A stretch of DNA of 64,000 bases from Xenophilus sp. L33 (GTDB taxonomy: Bacteria; Pseudomonadota; Gammaproteobacteria; Burkholderiales; Burkholderiaceae_C), in assembly GCF_009765735.1 (NCBI RefSeq), contig NZ_LMUW01000023.1, positions 1 through 64,000 on the forward strand, written 5' to 3'. Both the position numbers and the translations under genes were made by a program. Numbering within the stretch: the stretch's first letter is position 1; every line of letters begins with the position of its first letter. Below the pieces are notes generated by a model. That model did no database searches. It worked only from the letters and a program-made list of their open reading frames with translations, and was not told where the DNA came from. Of this stretch, positions 1 through 10,859 are shown piece after piece.

Positions 1-2
1 CC

Positions 3-1511
3 ATGACCGCCTCGATCGCCCACTTCATCGCCGGCCGCCCCGCGTCCGGCAGCGCCGACCGGGCGCAGGACGTCTTCAACCCGGCCACCGGCCGGGTCAG
101 CGGCCGCGTCGCGCTCGCCAACCGCGCCGACGTCGACGCCGCGGTCGCCGCGGCCAAGGCGGCCTTCCCGGCCTGGGCCGACACGCCGCCGATCCGCCGC
201 GCGCGGGTGATGTTCAAGTTCCTCGAACTGCTCAACCGGCACCGCGACGAACTGGCGCACCTCATCACCGCCGAGCACGGCAAGGTCTTCACCGACGCGC
301 AGGGCGAGGTCACGCGCGGTATCGACATCGTCGAATTCGCCTGCGGCATCCCGCAGCTGCTCAAGGGCGACTTCACCGAGCAGGTGTCCACCGGCATCGA
401 CAACTGGACCTTGCGCCAGCCGCTCGGCGTGGTCGCCGGCATCACGCCCTTCAACTTCCCGGTGATGGTGCCGATGTGGATGTTCCCGGTGGCGATCGCG
501 GCCGGCAACAGCTTCGTGCTCAAGCCCAGCCCGACCGACCCGAGCGCGTCGCTGCGCATGGCCGAGTTGCTCAAGGAAGCCGGGCTGCCCGACGGCGTCT
601 TCAACGTCGTGCAGGGCGACAAGGAAGCGGTCGACGCGCTGCTGGAGCATCCGGACGTGAAGGCGATCAGCTTCGTCGGCTCGACGCCGATCGCCAATTA
701 CATCTACGAGACCGGCGCGCGCAATGGAAAGCGGGTGCAGGCGCTCGGCGGCGCCAAGAACCACATGGTGGTGATGCCCGACGCCGACATCGAGCAGACC
801 GTCGACGCGCTGATCGGCGCCGGCTACGGCTCGGCCGGCGAGCGCTGCATGGCGATCTCGGTGGCGGTGCTGGTCGGCGATGTGGCCGGGAAGATCATGC
901 CGCTGCTCACCGAGCGCGCGAAGACGCTCAAGGTGCGCAACGGCACCGACCTCGCCGCCGAGATGGGCCCGATCGTCACCCGCGCGGCGCACGAGCGCAT
1001 CACGGGCTACATCGCGCAAGGCGTCAAGGAAGGCGCGCAGCTGGTGGTCGACGGCCGCGACTTCGACGCCGCGCAAACGGGCGAAGGCTGCGGCGACGGC
1101 TTCTGGATGGGCGGCACGCTGTTCGATCACGTCACGCCCGACATGCGCATCTACAAGGAAGAGATCTTCGGCCCGGTGCTGTCCTGCGTGCGCGTGGCCG
1201 ACCTGAAGGAGGCGGTCGACCTGGTCAACGCGCACGAGTTCGGCAACGGCGTGAGCTGCTTCACCCGCGACGGCAACGTGGCGCGCGAATTCGGCCGCCG
1301 CATCGAGGTGGGCATGGTCGGCATCAACGTGCCGATCCCGGTGCCGATGGCCTGGCATGGCTTCGGCGGCTGGAAGCGCTCGCTGTTCGGCGACATGCAT
1401 GCCTACGGCGAGGAAGGCGTGCGCTTCTACACGCGGCAGAAGTCGATCATGCAGCGCTGGCCCGAGAGCATCGGCAAGGGCGCCGAGTTCGTGATGCCGA
1501 CCGCCAAGTAA
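3..1511 (+). CDS. mmsA: CoA-acylating methylmalonate-semialdehyde dehydrogenase
   Basis: Oxidises methylmalonate or malonate semialdehyde to propionyl- or acetyl-CoA with NAD and CoA, at the end of valine, inositol and pyrimidine catabolism. The 502-residue length is normal for the family. The aldehyde dehydrogenase fold is clear: a [10 protein letters not shown] segment, the NAD-site glycine stretch FVGSTPIA, and the catalytic cysteine in GSAGERCM (about residue 282). The LGGAKNH segment is typical of MmsA rather than other aldehyde dehydrogenases. The ATG lies two bases from the window edge, so its promoter and any upstream operon partner are outside the window. No other valine-pathway gene is present here. 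Confidence 0.95.
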   Translation: MTASIAHFIAGRPASGSADRAQDVFNPATGRVSGRVALANRADVDAAVAAAKAAFPAWADTPPIRRARVMFKFLELLNRHRDELAHLITAEHGKVFTDAQGEVTRGIDIVEFACGIPQLLKGDFTEQVSTGIDNWTLRQPLGVVAGITPFNFPVMVPMWMFPVAIAAGNSFVLKPSPTDPSASLRMAELLKEAGLPDGVFNVVQGDKEAVDALLEHPDVKAISFVGSTPIANYIYETGARNGKRVQALGGAKNHMVVMPDADIEQTVDALIGAGYGSAGERCMAISVAVLVGDVAGKIMPLLTERAKTLKVRNGTDLAAEMGPIVTRAAHERITGYIAQGVKEGAQLVVDGRDFDAAQTGEGCGDGFWMGGTLFDHVTPDMRIYKEEIFGPVLSCVRVADLKEAVDLVNAHEFGNGVSCFTRDGNVAREFGRRIEVGMVGINVPIPVPMAWHGFGGWKRSLFGDMHAYGEEGVRFYTRQKSIMQRWPESIGKGAEFVMPTAK

Positions 1512-1627
1512 GCCACGCAGGCTGTCTCCCAAGCGATCCGGGGCCGGGTAAGTCCGCAGCGAGCGGCGCCCGGCCCACCTTTACGCTCCGGGCGCGGCTC
1601 GTCAGAAGCCTAGCCGGAGACAGATCC

Positions 1628-3070
1628 ATGCCCTCTCGCCGTGTTCTCGTGCTGGCGCTCGCCGCCGCCGTGGGCCTCGTCGCCTGCAGCGCGATGGCGC
1701 CATGGCGTCCGGAAGACAAGCGGCCGCAGGACGCCCGCACTTCCTTCAAGCCGGCGGCGCCGGGCGACACCACCTTCTCCGCGCTGGCGCCCGCGCCCGG
1801 CGACACGATCGACGTCGCCACCACCAGCCGCTGGGCCGGCGTGCTCGGCGGCGCCGCCTACCGCGTCGAGGTGCCGGCCGACTGGAACGGCAAGCTGGTG
1901 ATGTACGCGCACGGCTATGCCGGCGAAGGCAACGCGCTGGTGGTGCAGAACCCGGCCATCCGCCGCTACCTGGTGCAGCACGGCTACGCCTGGGCGGCTT
2001 CCAGCTACAGCAGGAACTTCTACGACGTGCGCGCCGGCGTCGAGGACACCAACGCGCTGGCGCTCGAATTCAACCGGATCGCCGCCGCCGCCGGCCGCAA
2101 CCTGCCGGCGCCGGGCAAGGTCTACATCACCGGTGTCTCGATGGGCGGCCACATCACGGCCGCGGCGATCGAGGACGAGGCCTACGCCACCGAGAAGCAC
2201 AAGGTCCGCTACAACGGCGCAGTGCCGATGTGCGGCGTGGTCGGCGACACCGCGCTCTTCGACTACTTCGCCGGCGCGCAGTTGGCGGCGCAGGCGATCG
2301 CCGGCGTGCCGCGCTATCCCTTCGGCGACTGGGCCGACATCTCGGCACAGGTGACGAGCGCGCTCTTCACCACCATGAAGCCGACCGTCACGCTGACGCC
2401 GGCGGGCGTGAAGTTCGCTTCGGTGCTGCAGAACCTCACCGGCGGCCCGCGGCCGATGTTCGACATCGGGCTGGAGGTCGGCGGCTCCTTCCCGATCGTC
2501 TGGGGCACCTTCGGCAGCGACGGCACGGTGAGCGGCATCGTCAACAAGAACATCGCCGACACCCAGCGCTTCACCTACACGATCGACGGCGACCCGGCCG
2601 GGAGCGCGGCGCTCAATGCCAAGGTGCTCCAGCTGAGCGCGATGCCCGACGCCAACCGGCTACGTAGCGACGGTCTGCGCTGGATCCCGAAGGTCAACGG
2701 CGACATCCACGTGCCGGTGATCAGCCTGCACACGCTGGGCGACCTCTACGTGCCCTTCGGCATGGAGCAGGTCTACCGCCAGCGCGTGAGCGCCAAGGGC
2801 AACGACCGCTGGCTGGTGCAGCGGGCGATCCGCGGCGCGACGCATTGCGACTTCACGGTCGCCGAGGAGGCCACCGCCTTCGAGGACATGGTGAAGTGGG
2901 AGCGCGACGGCGTCGTGCCGCGCGGCGACGACGTGCTGACGCCGGCGACGGTCGCGGCGGCCGGCTACGGCTGCAGCCACACCCAGGACACGATCGGCCC
3001 CGACGACCGACCCGAGGTCGCCAAGCTGCGCGGATACATCGCCCAGCACAGCCCGGCCTGCCCGCGCTGA
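1628..3070 (+). CDS. Predicted alpha/beta-hydrolase lipoprotein
   Basis: A 480-residue exported hydrolase. The N-terminus is a lipoprotein signal with lipobox LVAC, so Cys18 or so is the likely lipidated residue. The nucleophile elbow GVSMGG puts the serine near residue 171. A later Asp in HTLGDLYVP and a His in GATHCDF could complete the triad. The substrate is unknown; the layout resembles secreted esterase or tannase-like proteins, but I cannot assign one. The start is the ATG directly before the signal peptide; the same frame stays open far upstream, but that part is a shadow of mmsA. It ends 9 bp before the convergent oxidoreductase gene. Confidence 0.8.
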   Translation: MPSRRVLVLALAAAVGLVACSAMAPWRPEDKRPQDARTSFKPAAPGDTTFSALAPAPGDTIDVATTSRWAGVLGGAAYRVEVPADWNGKLVMYAHGYAGEGNALVVQNPAIRRYLVQHGYAWAASSYSRNFYDVRAGVEDTNALALEFNRIAAAAGRNLPAPGKVYITGVSMGGHITAAAIEDEAYATEKHKVRYNGAVPMCGVVGDTALFDYFAGAQLAAQAIAGVPRYPFGDWADISAQVTSALFTTMKPTVTLTPAGVKFASVLQNLTGGPRPMFDIGLEVGGSFPIVWGTFGSDGTVSGIVNKNIADTQRFTYTIDGDPAGSAALNAKVLQLSAMPDANRLRSDGLRWIPKVNGDIHVPVISLHTLGDLYVPFGMEQVYRQRVSAKGNDRWLVQRAIRGATHCDFTVAEEATAFEDMVKWERDGVVPRGDDVLTPATVAAAGYGCSHTQDTIGPDDRPEVAKLRGYIAQHSPACPR

Positions 3071-3079
3071 CCGGCTTGC

Positions 3080-4216
3080 CTACTTGCTCGGATTGAGCAG
3101 GTACTTCTCGCCGGTCGCCTGGCGCGAGTAGACCGAGATTTCCGCCAGCGACAGCGCCTCGGCCAGCGAGATCTCCTTGGTGTAGCGGCTCGCGAAGGTG
3201 GTCTTGAGTTCGGCCGCCACCCGCGCCTTGAGCTTCTGCGCGCCCTCGGCGCCGACCTTCTGCAGGAAGTTGAACAGCAGCCAGCCGCCCATGCCCCAGG
3301 CCATGCCGAAGCCCCGGGTGAATTCGGTCGGCGTGCGGTCGAGGCCACCGTAGATGTAGACCTGCTTGTGCACGCTCGAGCCGTAGCGGCTGTATTCGCC
3401 CGCGGCGTTGCGGGCGATCGCCGCTTCCATCGCGTTGAGGATCTGCCCGGCCAGCTTGCCGCCGCCGGTGGCGTCGAAGGCCAGGGTGGCGCCGGTCTCC
3501 GCCAGCGCGTCGGTGAGCGACGCCATGAAGTCCGGCGCGGTCGCGTTGCAGACGTACTTCGCGCCGATGCCGCGCAGCAGGTCTTCCTGCTCCCTCTTGC
3601 GCACGATGTTCACCAGCGCGATGCCGTCCTGCCGGCAGATGCGGTTGAGCATCTGGCCGAGGTTCGAGGCGGCGGCGGTATGCACCAGCGCCTTGTGGCC
3701 CTCGCGCCGCATCGTGTCGACCATGCCGAGCGCCGTGAGCGGATTGACGAAGCACGAGGCGCCATCGGCCGCGCTCGCGTCAGCGGGCAGCGGCATGCAC
3801 TGCGCCACCGGCACCGCGCGGTACTGGGTGTACATCGCGCCGCCGAGCACCGCGACCTTGCGGCCCATCAGGGCCTGCGCCTCGGGCGAGGCACCGGCCG
3901 CGACCACCACGCCCGCGCCTTCGTTGCCGACCGGCATCGACTGGTCGACGCGGCCGGCCATGCCCTTCATCGCCGCTTCCGGCACCGTGGCGGTGACCAC
4001 CGGCTGGCCCGGCGTGCCGCCGACCTTGGCGGTCTTCAGGTCGGCCGCGCCGAACAGCAGGCCAAGGTCGGACGGGTTCATCGGCGAGGCCTCGATCCGC
4101 ACCAGCACCTCGTGGGCGGCCGGCTGCGGCATCGGCTCGTCGACCAGCGAAAGGGTCAGCTCGCCCTGGCTGCTGACGAGGGAACGAAGGGTGCGCGTGG
4201 TGGCGGGCAGGGTCAT
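3080..4216 (-). CDS. Zinc-binding-dehydrogenase-like (MDR) oxidoreductase
   Basis: A 378-residue medium-chain dehydrogenase/reductase. The N-terminal GroES-like half contains EVLVRIEASPMNPSDLG, typical of quinone oxidoreductases, and the Rossmann half contains HTAAASNLGQMLNR and FDATGGGKLAG. I see none of the structural-zinc cysteine cluster, so an NADPH-dependent quinone or enone reductase is more likely than a zinc alcohol dehydrogenase. The reading frame extends upstream past this ATG into the shadow of the next gene. The chosen ATG begins MTLPATTRTLRSL, which fits the family. It stands alone, downstream of the YjjJ-like gene on the same strand. Confidence 0.8.
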   Translation of the reverse strand: MTLPATTRTLRSLVSSQGELTLSLVDEPMPQPAAHEVLVRIEASPMNPSDLGLLFGAADLKTAKVGGTPGQPVVTATVPEAAMKGMAGRVDQSMPVGNEGAGVVVAAGASPEAQALMGRKVAVLGGAMYTQYRAVPVAQCMPLPADASAADGASCFVNPLTALGMVDTMRREGHKALVHTAAASNLGQMLNRICRQDGIALVNIVRKREQEDLLRGIGAKYVCNATAPDFMASLTDALAETGATLAFDATGGGKLAGQILNAMEAAIARNAAGEYSRYGSSVHKQVYIYGGLDRTPTEFTRGFGMAWGMGGWLLFNFLQKVGAEGAQKLKARVAAELKTTFASRYTKEISLAEALSLAEISVYSRQATGEKYLLNPSK

Positions 4217-4287
4217 GGGGGTCTCCGGTCTCCGTGGGGGGCGGCCAGTATAGGAGCGGCCGCTGGAGCGCGTCGGCGCCGGACGCT

Positions 4288-5703
4288 TCAGGCCCTGGCG
4301 GCGTTGTCGGCCAACAGTTGCGCATTGGCTTGCGCCACCGACCGGAAGCCGGCACTGATGCGCCGCTCGCCCGTGACCCGGGTCCAGAAGGCGATCGCCG
4401 CCCGGCACGCCGTGGCCCAGATTTCGCGCTGGTCCGGCAGCGGGAGCGCCGGCTGGAAGGGGCGCACGGGCACCTCGCCGCCTGGCAATGGCGCGTAGAG
4501 CATCGGCAGCATGTCGTAGGTCGGCGCCAGCTGGAGCATGCCTTCGGGCCTGAAGCTGAGGTTGCCCAGGTGCATGTCGGTGTTGGCGATCAGGCGGCCG
4601 AACCACCACAGGTGCCGAACGCGAGTCTCGTCCTCCGCCGACAGCCAGCCGGCCTGTGCCAGCCGCGAGGCAAGCCTCGGCCAGTCCATCGTGCCCTCGC
4701 CGATGAGCGCGGCGTTGAGGGTGTCGAGGCCGCACAGGCGGCTGCGGCCGAACAGGCCGACGCGGTCGAAACGCTCGACCTCGAGAAAGCTGCGCCCCTT
4801 GTGCACGATCAGCCGGCTGCGCGCGCTGCGCACACCCGGCAAAGTGGCGGCGCATTCCAGCGCCAGGTGTTCGGCGGCCAGCAGGTCGGCCCAGCGCCGT
4901 ACCGCGGCCGAATCGTCGGCGCCGGAGAACTTGACCAGCACATGCGGCGTGACCGCGCCCGGCAGGTCGCGCATCGCGCCGAACTTCGGGAATTCGCCGC
5001 CGACGCTCGAGCCCGGCACGCCGGCCGCGATCGCCTGCTCGGCCAGTCGCGCGTAGGCCGGCCCGACCTGCATGCCCGCGAGCGGATCGGCCACCGACGA
5101 CTTCGATTCCAGCCAGAGCTCGCAGGCCGCGTCGCCCAGGATCAGGTTGCCGCTGGTGTCCCAGCCGCTGCGCGAGAGCACGAAGAGCACGTCGTCGTCC
5201 GACCATTCCTCGGGATCCGGCGCGACCGCCAGCACGCGGTGCTCCGCGCGCGCCAACTGGCGCCCCAGGTAGCCTTGCGGCCGCATGTCGTGGAGCGGGT
5301 ACGGCAGGCCCGGCCACCAGCCGTCGCGCGCTTCCTCGATCAGCGGCCAGCCGGCGCCTTCGAACGGCATCCAGGTCCCGGCGGGCGCGGTCAGCGCCAG
5401 GCGGCTGCGCAAGGTCGCGCGGCCCGCTTCATCGACCTCGTAGAGCGGCAGGTCCGCCGCATCGCCGCGCAGGGCGCGCCGGAGCGCATAGCGCGCGCGC
5501 CGTGCCTTGCCGCCGGCGACGACGCGATCGCCCAGTTCATCGAGCCACCGGTGCACCGTGGGCACGCTCGTGCCCACGGCGGCGGCCAGTTCGGCCGCGC
5601 TCGACATGGGGCGGCGGCCAAGCAGCGTCGCCAGCGATTCGCGTGCGGCCATGCTCCGGTTTTGCATGAGAAAATGAGAAGATTTTTGAGAAGATTCTTT
5701 CAT
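4288..5703 (-). CDS. yjjJ: HipA-family Ser/Thr kinase toxin, YjjJ type
   Basis: A 471-residue single-gene HipA relative. The N-terminus (about 25-75) looks like a winged helix (AAELAAAVGTSVPTVHRWLDEL) fused to the kinase, where classical hipBA has a separate HipB antitoxin. Kinase elements are present: the Gly-rich loop SSVGGEFPK (232-240), a candidate ATP lysine in LVKF (258), the catalytic loop NTDMHLGN (374-381) and a DFG-like YDMLP (396). No hipB-like gene adjoins it. The start is uncertain: ATGs at 5703, 5667 (residue 13) and 5652 (residue 18) are all possible, and the region between the first and last is AT-rich with repeats. The alternative starts remove only non-conserved residues. 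Family identity is secure; toxicity is inferred. Confidence 0.85.
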   Translation of the reverse strand: MKESSQKSSHFLMQNRSMAARESLATLLGRRPMSSAAELAAAVGTSVPTVHRWLDELGDRVVAGGKARRARYALRRALRGDAADLPLYEVDEAGRATLRSRLALTAPAGTWMPFEGAGWPLIEEARDGWWPGLPYPLHDMRPQGYLGRQLARAEHRVLAVAPDPEEWSDDDVLFVLSRSGWDTSGNLILGDAACELWLESKSSVADPLAGMQVGPAYARLAEQAIAAGVPGSSVGGEFPKFGAMRDLPGAVTPHVLVKFSGADDSAAVRRWADLLAAEHLALECAATLPGVRSARSRLIVHKGRSFLEVERFDRVGLFGRSRLCGLDTLNAALIGEGTMDWPRLASRLAQAGWLSAEDETRVRHLWWFGRLIANTDMHLGNLSFRPEGMLQLAPTYDMLPMLYAPLPGGEVPVRPFQPALPLPDQREIWATACRAAIAFWTRVTGERRISAGFRSVAQANAQLLADNAARA

Positions 5704-5707
5704 TCTC
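5667..5707. promoter_or_regulatory. TGAGAA repeats at the start of yjjJ, possible autoregulatory operator
   Basis: In an otherwise GC-rich area this AT-rich stretch holds two exact copies of TGAGAAGATT (5675-5684 and 5687-5696, 12-bp period), a third partial TGAGAA (5667-5672) and an inverted ATTCTC (5702-5707). It overlaps the first codons of the longest yjjJ frame, so either translation starts later at 5667 or 5652, or the operator lies inside the coding region. Binding by the protein's own winged helix is an inference. Confidence 0.4.
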
Positions 5708-5778
5708 CCACAGAGGCAAAGTGAGCCGGTTCCGGAGCCTCGGACGAGAAGATCCTCGAGACCTTCAGCCCCAGCCTC

Positions 5779-7092
5779 TCAAGGCGCCAGGTCCACCGCC
5801 TGCGCATCCGGGAATGCCAGCACCCGGTCGATCCGCCGCCCTTCCAGCGCGTTCACCTCGAAGCACCAGCCGGCGCAGTCGATGCGCTCGCCGACCGCCG
5901 GCAGATGGCCGGAGACGAACATCAGGAGCCCCGCCACCGTGTTGTAGCGGCCGCGGTCCTCTTCGGGCAGCTCGCGGATGGCGAGCCGGGCGCGCAGTTC
6001 GGACACCGGCATCAGGCCGTCGAGCTCCCAGGTGCCGTCCGGCCGTTCGCGGGCCCAGGCGTCGTCGTGCGTGGCCACCTGCAGTTCGCCGGTGATCGCC
6101 TCCAGCAGGTCGCGCGGCGTCATCAGGCCTTGCACCACGCCGTATTCGTCGACCACGAAGACCAGGCGGCCGGCGTGCGAGCGGAACTGCTCCAGCAGTT
6201 CCATGCCGGTCAGCGTCTCCGGCACGAAAACCGCCGGCTGCGCCGCCGCCTCGACTGGCCCGGCGTGCCCCGCCCCCAGCCGCAGCAGCGACGCCACGCT
6301 GATCACGCCGACCACGTCGTCCAGCGAGCCGCGGCAAACCGGATACCAGGAATGGATCAGGTTCAACGCGCCGGCCGCCGACACCGTCTGCAGGCTCTGC
6401 GCCACGGTGTCGGAGGCTTCCAGCCATTCGATGTCGGCGCGCGGCACCATCAGCGAGGACAGCCGGCGGTCGTCGAGGTGGAACACGTTGCGCACCATCT
6501 GGTGCTCGTGCATCTCGATCACACCGGCGTCGACGCCCTCTTCGAGGCTGGCGGAGATCTCTTCCTCGGTGACCACGCGGGCGGCGTTCGAATCGATGCG
6601 TAGCAGCCGCAAGGTGGCGGCGGTCACGCTCGACAGCAGCAGCACGAAGGGCTTGGCGGCGGTCGCCAGGCCGCGCATCGGCCGGGCCACGAAACGCGCC
6701 ACCGGCTCGGGGTAGAGCTGGCCGATGCGCTTGGGCACCAGCTCGCCGAAGATGATCGTGAAGAAGGTGATGCAGCCCACCACCACCGCGGTCGACACGA
6801 TGCCCGCGGTGCCGGCGCCCATGCCCAGGTGCACCATCCAGACCGCCAGCGGCGCGGCGAAGGCGGCCTCGCCGACGATGCCGCTCAGCATGCCGATCGA
6901 GGTGATGCCGATCTGAACCGTCGAGAGGAACTGGGTCGGCTGCTCCATCAGCTTGAGCGCCGCGATGGCGCCCAGGTCCCCGGTTTCGGCCAGTGCCGCC
7001 AGGCGCGCACGCCGGCTGGTGGCCAAGGCCATTTCGGACATTGCGAACGCCGCGTTGAGCGTCGTCAGCAAGGCCAGGAGCAGAACATCCAT
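5779..7092 (-). CDS. CNNM/CorC (HlyC)-type transporter-associated membrane protein
   Basis: A 437-residue protein with the usual order for the family: an N-terminal CNNM membrane domain of several hydrophobic helices with FTIIFGELVPKRIG, then a CBS pair (LMVPRADIEWL and VDEYGVVQGLMTPRDLLEAI), then a C-terminal CorC/HlyC domain (RYNTVAGLLMF). Homologues are linked to Mg2+/Co2+ efflux and were historically called hemolysins. The ATG at 7092 (MDVLLLALL) is preferred over one at 7122, because it starts at the first helix and does not run into the divergent apaH gene. The role in divalent-cation transport is inferred from the family. Confidence 0.88.
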   Translation of the reverse strand: MDVLLLALLTTLNAAFAMSEMALATSRRARLAALAETGDLGAIAALKLMEQPTQFLSTVQIGITSIGMLSGIVGEAAFAAPLAVWMVHLGMGAGTAGIVSTAVVVGCITFFTIIFGELVPKRIGQLYPEPVARFVARPMRGLATAAKPFVLLLSSVTAATLRLLRIDSNAARVVTEEEISASLEEGVDAGVIEMHEHQMVRNVFHLDDRRLSSLMVPRADIEWLEASDTVAQSLQTVSAAGALNLIHSWYPVCRGSLDDVVGVISVASLLRLGAGHAGPVEAAAQPAVFVPETLTGMELLEQFRSHAGRLVFVVDEYGVVQGLMTPRDLLEAITGELQVATHDDAWARERPDGTWELDGLMPVSELRARLAIRELPEEDRGRYNTVAGLLMFVSGHLPAVGERIDCAGWCFEVNALEGRRIDRVLAFPDAQAVDLAP

Positions 7093-7115
7093 GGACGCGG
7101 GAGAGAATGGGGACC

Positions 7116-7958
7116 ATGGCACTCTACCTGATCGGTGATGTGCAGGGCTGCGACGAACCGCTGCAGCGCCTGCTGGACCACATCGACTTTTCCCCGAGCC
7201 GAGACACGCTGGTGCTGCTCGGCGACCTGGTCAATCGCGGGCCGGCGTCGGCCGACGTGCTGCGCCGGATGCAGCGCTACGGCGCCGCGGCGCGAAGCCT
7301 GCTGGGCAACCACGACCTGCATCTGCTCGGCGTCGCGCACGGCGCGCGCAAGGCCGGCCGCAGGGACACGCTCGACGACATCCTGGGCGCACCCGACCGC
7401 GAGGCGATGCTCGACTGGCTGCGCCACCAGCACATGGCCCTGCACCAGCCGCTGGCCGGCGGCGACCTGCTGATGGTGCATGCCGGCGTCCTGCCGCAAT
7501 GGAGCGTGGCCGACACGATGGCTCACGCGGCCGAACTGGAAGCGGTGCTGCGCGGTCCGTCGCTCGGCGAATTCCTGCGCGGCATGTACGGCGACGAACC
7601 GGCGCAATGGAACGACGCGCTCACCGGCCCCGCGCGGCTGCGGGTGATCGTCAACGCGCTGACCCGGCTGCGCTTCTGCAGCGCCGACGGCGTGATGGAG
7701 TTCGAGACCAAGGACGGCTCGGCGGCGCCGCCGGCCGGCTTCATGCCCTGGTTCGACGTCCCGGGACGGCGCACCGCGCGGGCGACCGTGGCCTTCGGGC
7801 ATTGGTCGACGCTGGGATGGGTGTCTCGTCCCGACCTGCTATCCACCGACACCGGCTGCGTCTGGGGCGGCTGCCTGAGCGCGGTGCGGATCGGCCCGGG
7901 GCTGCAGCAACGGGACCTGCTCCAGGTGCGCTGCCCGCAGGCGCGCAAGCCCGGCTGA
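7116..7958 (+). CDS. apaH: Symmetrical bis(5'-nucleosyl)-tetraphosphatase
   Basis: Hydrolyses Ap4A to two ADP and can also decap Np4-RNA. The metallophosphatase motifs are in order: GDVQGC, GDLVNRG, GNHDLHL, MVHAG and FGHWS. Length is about 280 residues, as in enterobacterial ApaH. The ATG at 7116 gives MALYLIGDVQG, matching the family N-terminus, with GGGAGAG about ten bases upstream. An in-frame ATG at 7107 would add three residues. It is divergent from the CNNM gene, with only 23 bp between the two starts. Confidence 0.95.
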   Translation: MALYLIGDVQGCDEPLQRLLDHIDFSPSRDTLVLLGDLVNRGPASADVLRRMQRYGAAARSLLGNHDLHLLGVAHGARKAGRRDTLDDILGAPDREAMLDWLRHQHMALHQPLAGGDLLMVHAGVLPQWSVADTMAHAAELEAVLRGPSLGEFLRGMYGDEPAQWNDALTGPARLRVIVNALTRLRFCSADGVMEFETKDGSAAPPAGFMPWFDVPGRRTARATVAFGHWSTLGWVSRPDLLSTDTGCVWGGCLSAVRIGPGLQQRDLLQVRCPQARKPG

Positions 7959-7967
7959 GCCGCCAGG

Positions 7968-9443
<1,476 letters not shown>

Positions 9444-9522
9444 GAAGCCCTCGATTGTCGCACCGCCGCAAAAAACCCGTGTTACAGGCCCATGACGTGC
9501 CCCGGGGCGGCCCTTTCAGGCC

Positions 9523-10401
9523 TCAGAGGTAGCGGGCGGAAAACGTGTCGCAGTCCTGCACGCTGCCGTTCTTGTAGCCGGCGCCGAACCAGTGCTGGCG
9601 CTGGGCGCTGGTGCCGTGCGTGAAGCTGTCGGGCACGACTGCGCGGCCGGCGGAGCGCTCCAGCGTGTCGTCGCCGATCTTTTGCGCGGCGTTCATGGCC
9701 GACTCGATGTCGCCCGGGTCGAGCCAGTGCTTGGACTGCTCCGAATGCTGGGCCCAGACGCCGGCGAAGCAGTCGGCCTGCAGTTCGACCCGCACGCTCA
9801 GCGCGTTGGCCTGCGCCGGGCTCAGCTTGCCGCGCATCTGGTCGACCTTGGCGGTGATGCCCAGTTCGTCCTGCACGTGGTGGCCGACCTCGTGGGCGAT
9901 CACGTAGGCCTGGGCGAAGACGCCCGGCGCGCCGAGCTGGTTCTTGAGGGTGTCGAAGAAGCCGAGGTCGATGTAGACCTTCTGGTCGGCCGGGCAGTAG
10001 AAGGGCCCCATCGCCGATTGGCCGGTGCCGCAGCCGGTCTGGGTGGCGCCGCGGAACAGCACCATCTTGGGCGGCGTGTAGGTCTTGCCGTTCTTCTGGA
10101 AGATGTCGGTCCAGACCACCTCGGTGTTGCGCAGCACGGTCGAGGCGAAGGCGGCCTGCTGGTCGTTGGCGGGCGGCTTGGGCGCCGGCCCCTGCTGAGT
10201 CATCGGCGCGGACTGCCCGCCGCCGCTCAGGAGGCCGAGCACCGTCAGCGGATTGATGCCGAAGACCCAGCCGGCGATCAGGGCCACCGCGATGGTGCCG
10301 ATGCCGATGCCGCGTCCGCCGATCGGGAAACCGCCGCCACCGCCGCCGTCGCCTCGGCGATCTTCGACGTTGTCCGACTGTTCGTTGCCTTCCCACCTCA
10401 T
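9523..10401 (-). CDS. ypfJ: Neutral zinc metallopeptidase, YpfJ family
   Basis: A 292-residue membrane-anchored putative metalloprotease. A Gly-rich N-terminus (residues 15-30) precedes one transmembrane helix (about 30-55). The zinc motif HEVGHHVQ lies near residue 170, with a downstream ELQADCFAG that could supply the third ligand. This matches the neutral zinc metallopeptidase (YpfJ/KPN_02809) family in length and order. The substrate is unknown. It sits upstream of rhlE and downstream of a small membrane protein on the same strand; gaps of about 80 bp leave co-transcription open. Confidence 0.87.
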   Translation of the reverse strand: MRWEGNEQSDNVEDRRGDGGGGGGFPIGGRGIGIGTIAVALIAGWVFGINPLTVLGLLSGGGQSAPMTQQGPAPKPPANDQQAAFASTVLRNTEVVWTDIFQKNGKTYTPPKMVLFRGATQTGCGTGQSAMGPFYCPADQKVYIDLGFFDTLKNQLGAPGVFAQAYVIAHEVGHHVQDELGITAKVDQMRGKLSPAQANALSVRVELQADCFAGVWAQHSEQSKHWLDPGDIESAMNAAQKIGDDTLERSAGRAVVPDSFTHGTSAQRQHWFGAGYKNGSVQDCDTFSARYL

Positions 10402-10479
10402 GTGTGTCTCCTCGTCGCCGCCTGGCTCGGGGCGCTCGGCGGATGGTACGCGTTTGGTGGCAAGGCGAGAACCTTGCGG

Positions 10480-10740
10480 CTACGAGGCGTCGTTCGACGC
10501 CGTGGTGACGGCGCTGCGCTCGACACCGGCCGCCGACGCCGCAGTCGCAGCGGATGCGGCCCGGTCCGCCGCCGCGTCCCGCGCCTCGCGCTGCTGCGCG
10601 TAGTAGGCGTCGGCCTTGCGCACCTGCGAGCGGGTCACCTCGACCATCGCGATCGCCTGGGCCACCAGGACGACGCCCAGCACCACGACCAGCAGCAGCC
10701 GGTAGGGGCTGGTTTCATACAGGGTGTCGATGATCCGCAT
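10480..10740 (-). CDS. Small single-helix membrane protein, unknown function
   Basis: An 86-residue protein. One hydrophobic helix at about residues 12-33 (YRLLLVVVLGVVLVAQAIAM) is followed by a basic stretch and a long Ala-rich, probably helical tail with charged residues. I recognise no family. The start is the ATG at 10740, the first Met before the helix; the frame remains open upstream into the shadow of dcd. It lies between dcd and ypfJ on the same strand. The clear helix and lack of a better alternative frame support a real gene. Confidence 0.5.
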   Translation of the reverse strand: MRIIDTLYETSPYRLLLVVVLGVVLVAQAIAMVEVTRSQVRKADAYYAQQREARDAAADRAASAATAASAAGVERSAVTTASNDAS

Positions 10741-10859
10741 GCCTTGCTCCTTGGGCCATGCGGTTGTCGCACGGCATGGACCGGATGGTGGCGGCTCGGC
10801 GTCTCGGTGGACCGCCGCGCGCGACGCGTGCGGATGTAGGACCGCGCCGAAGGAAGGCC

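Noticed and set aside
476-1627. Apparent long upstream extension of the alpha/beta-hydrolase frame
   Set aside because: It lies in another frame of mmsA, is Arg/Ala-rich with no family signal, and the lipoprotein signal at 1628 marks the true start.
5721-6095. Open frame starting between yjjJ and the CNNM gene
   Set aside because: Arg/Pro/Ser-rich and antisense to the conserved CorC domain.
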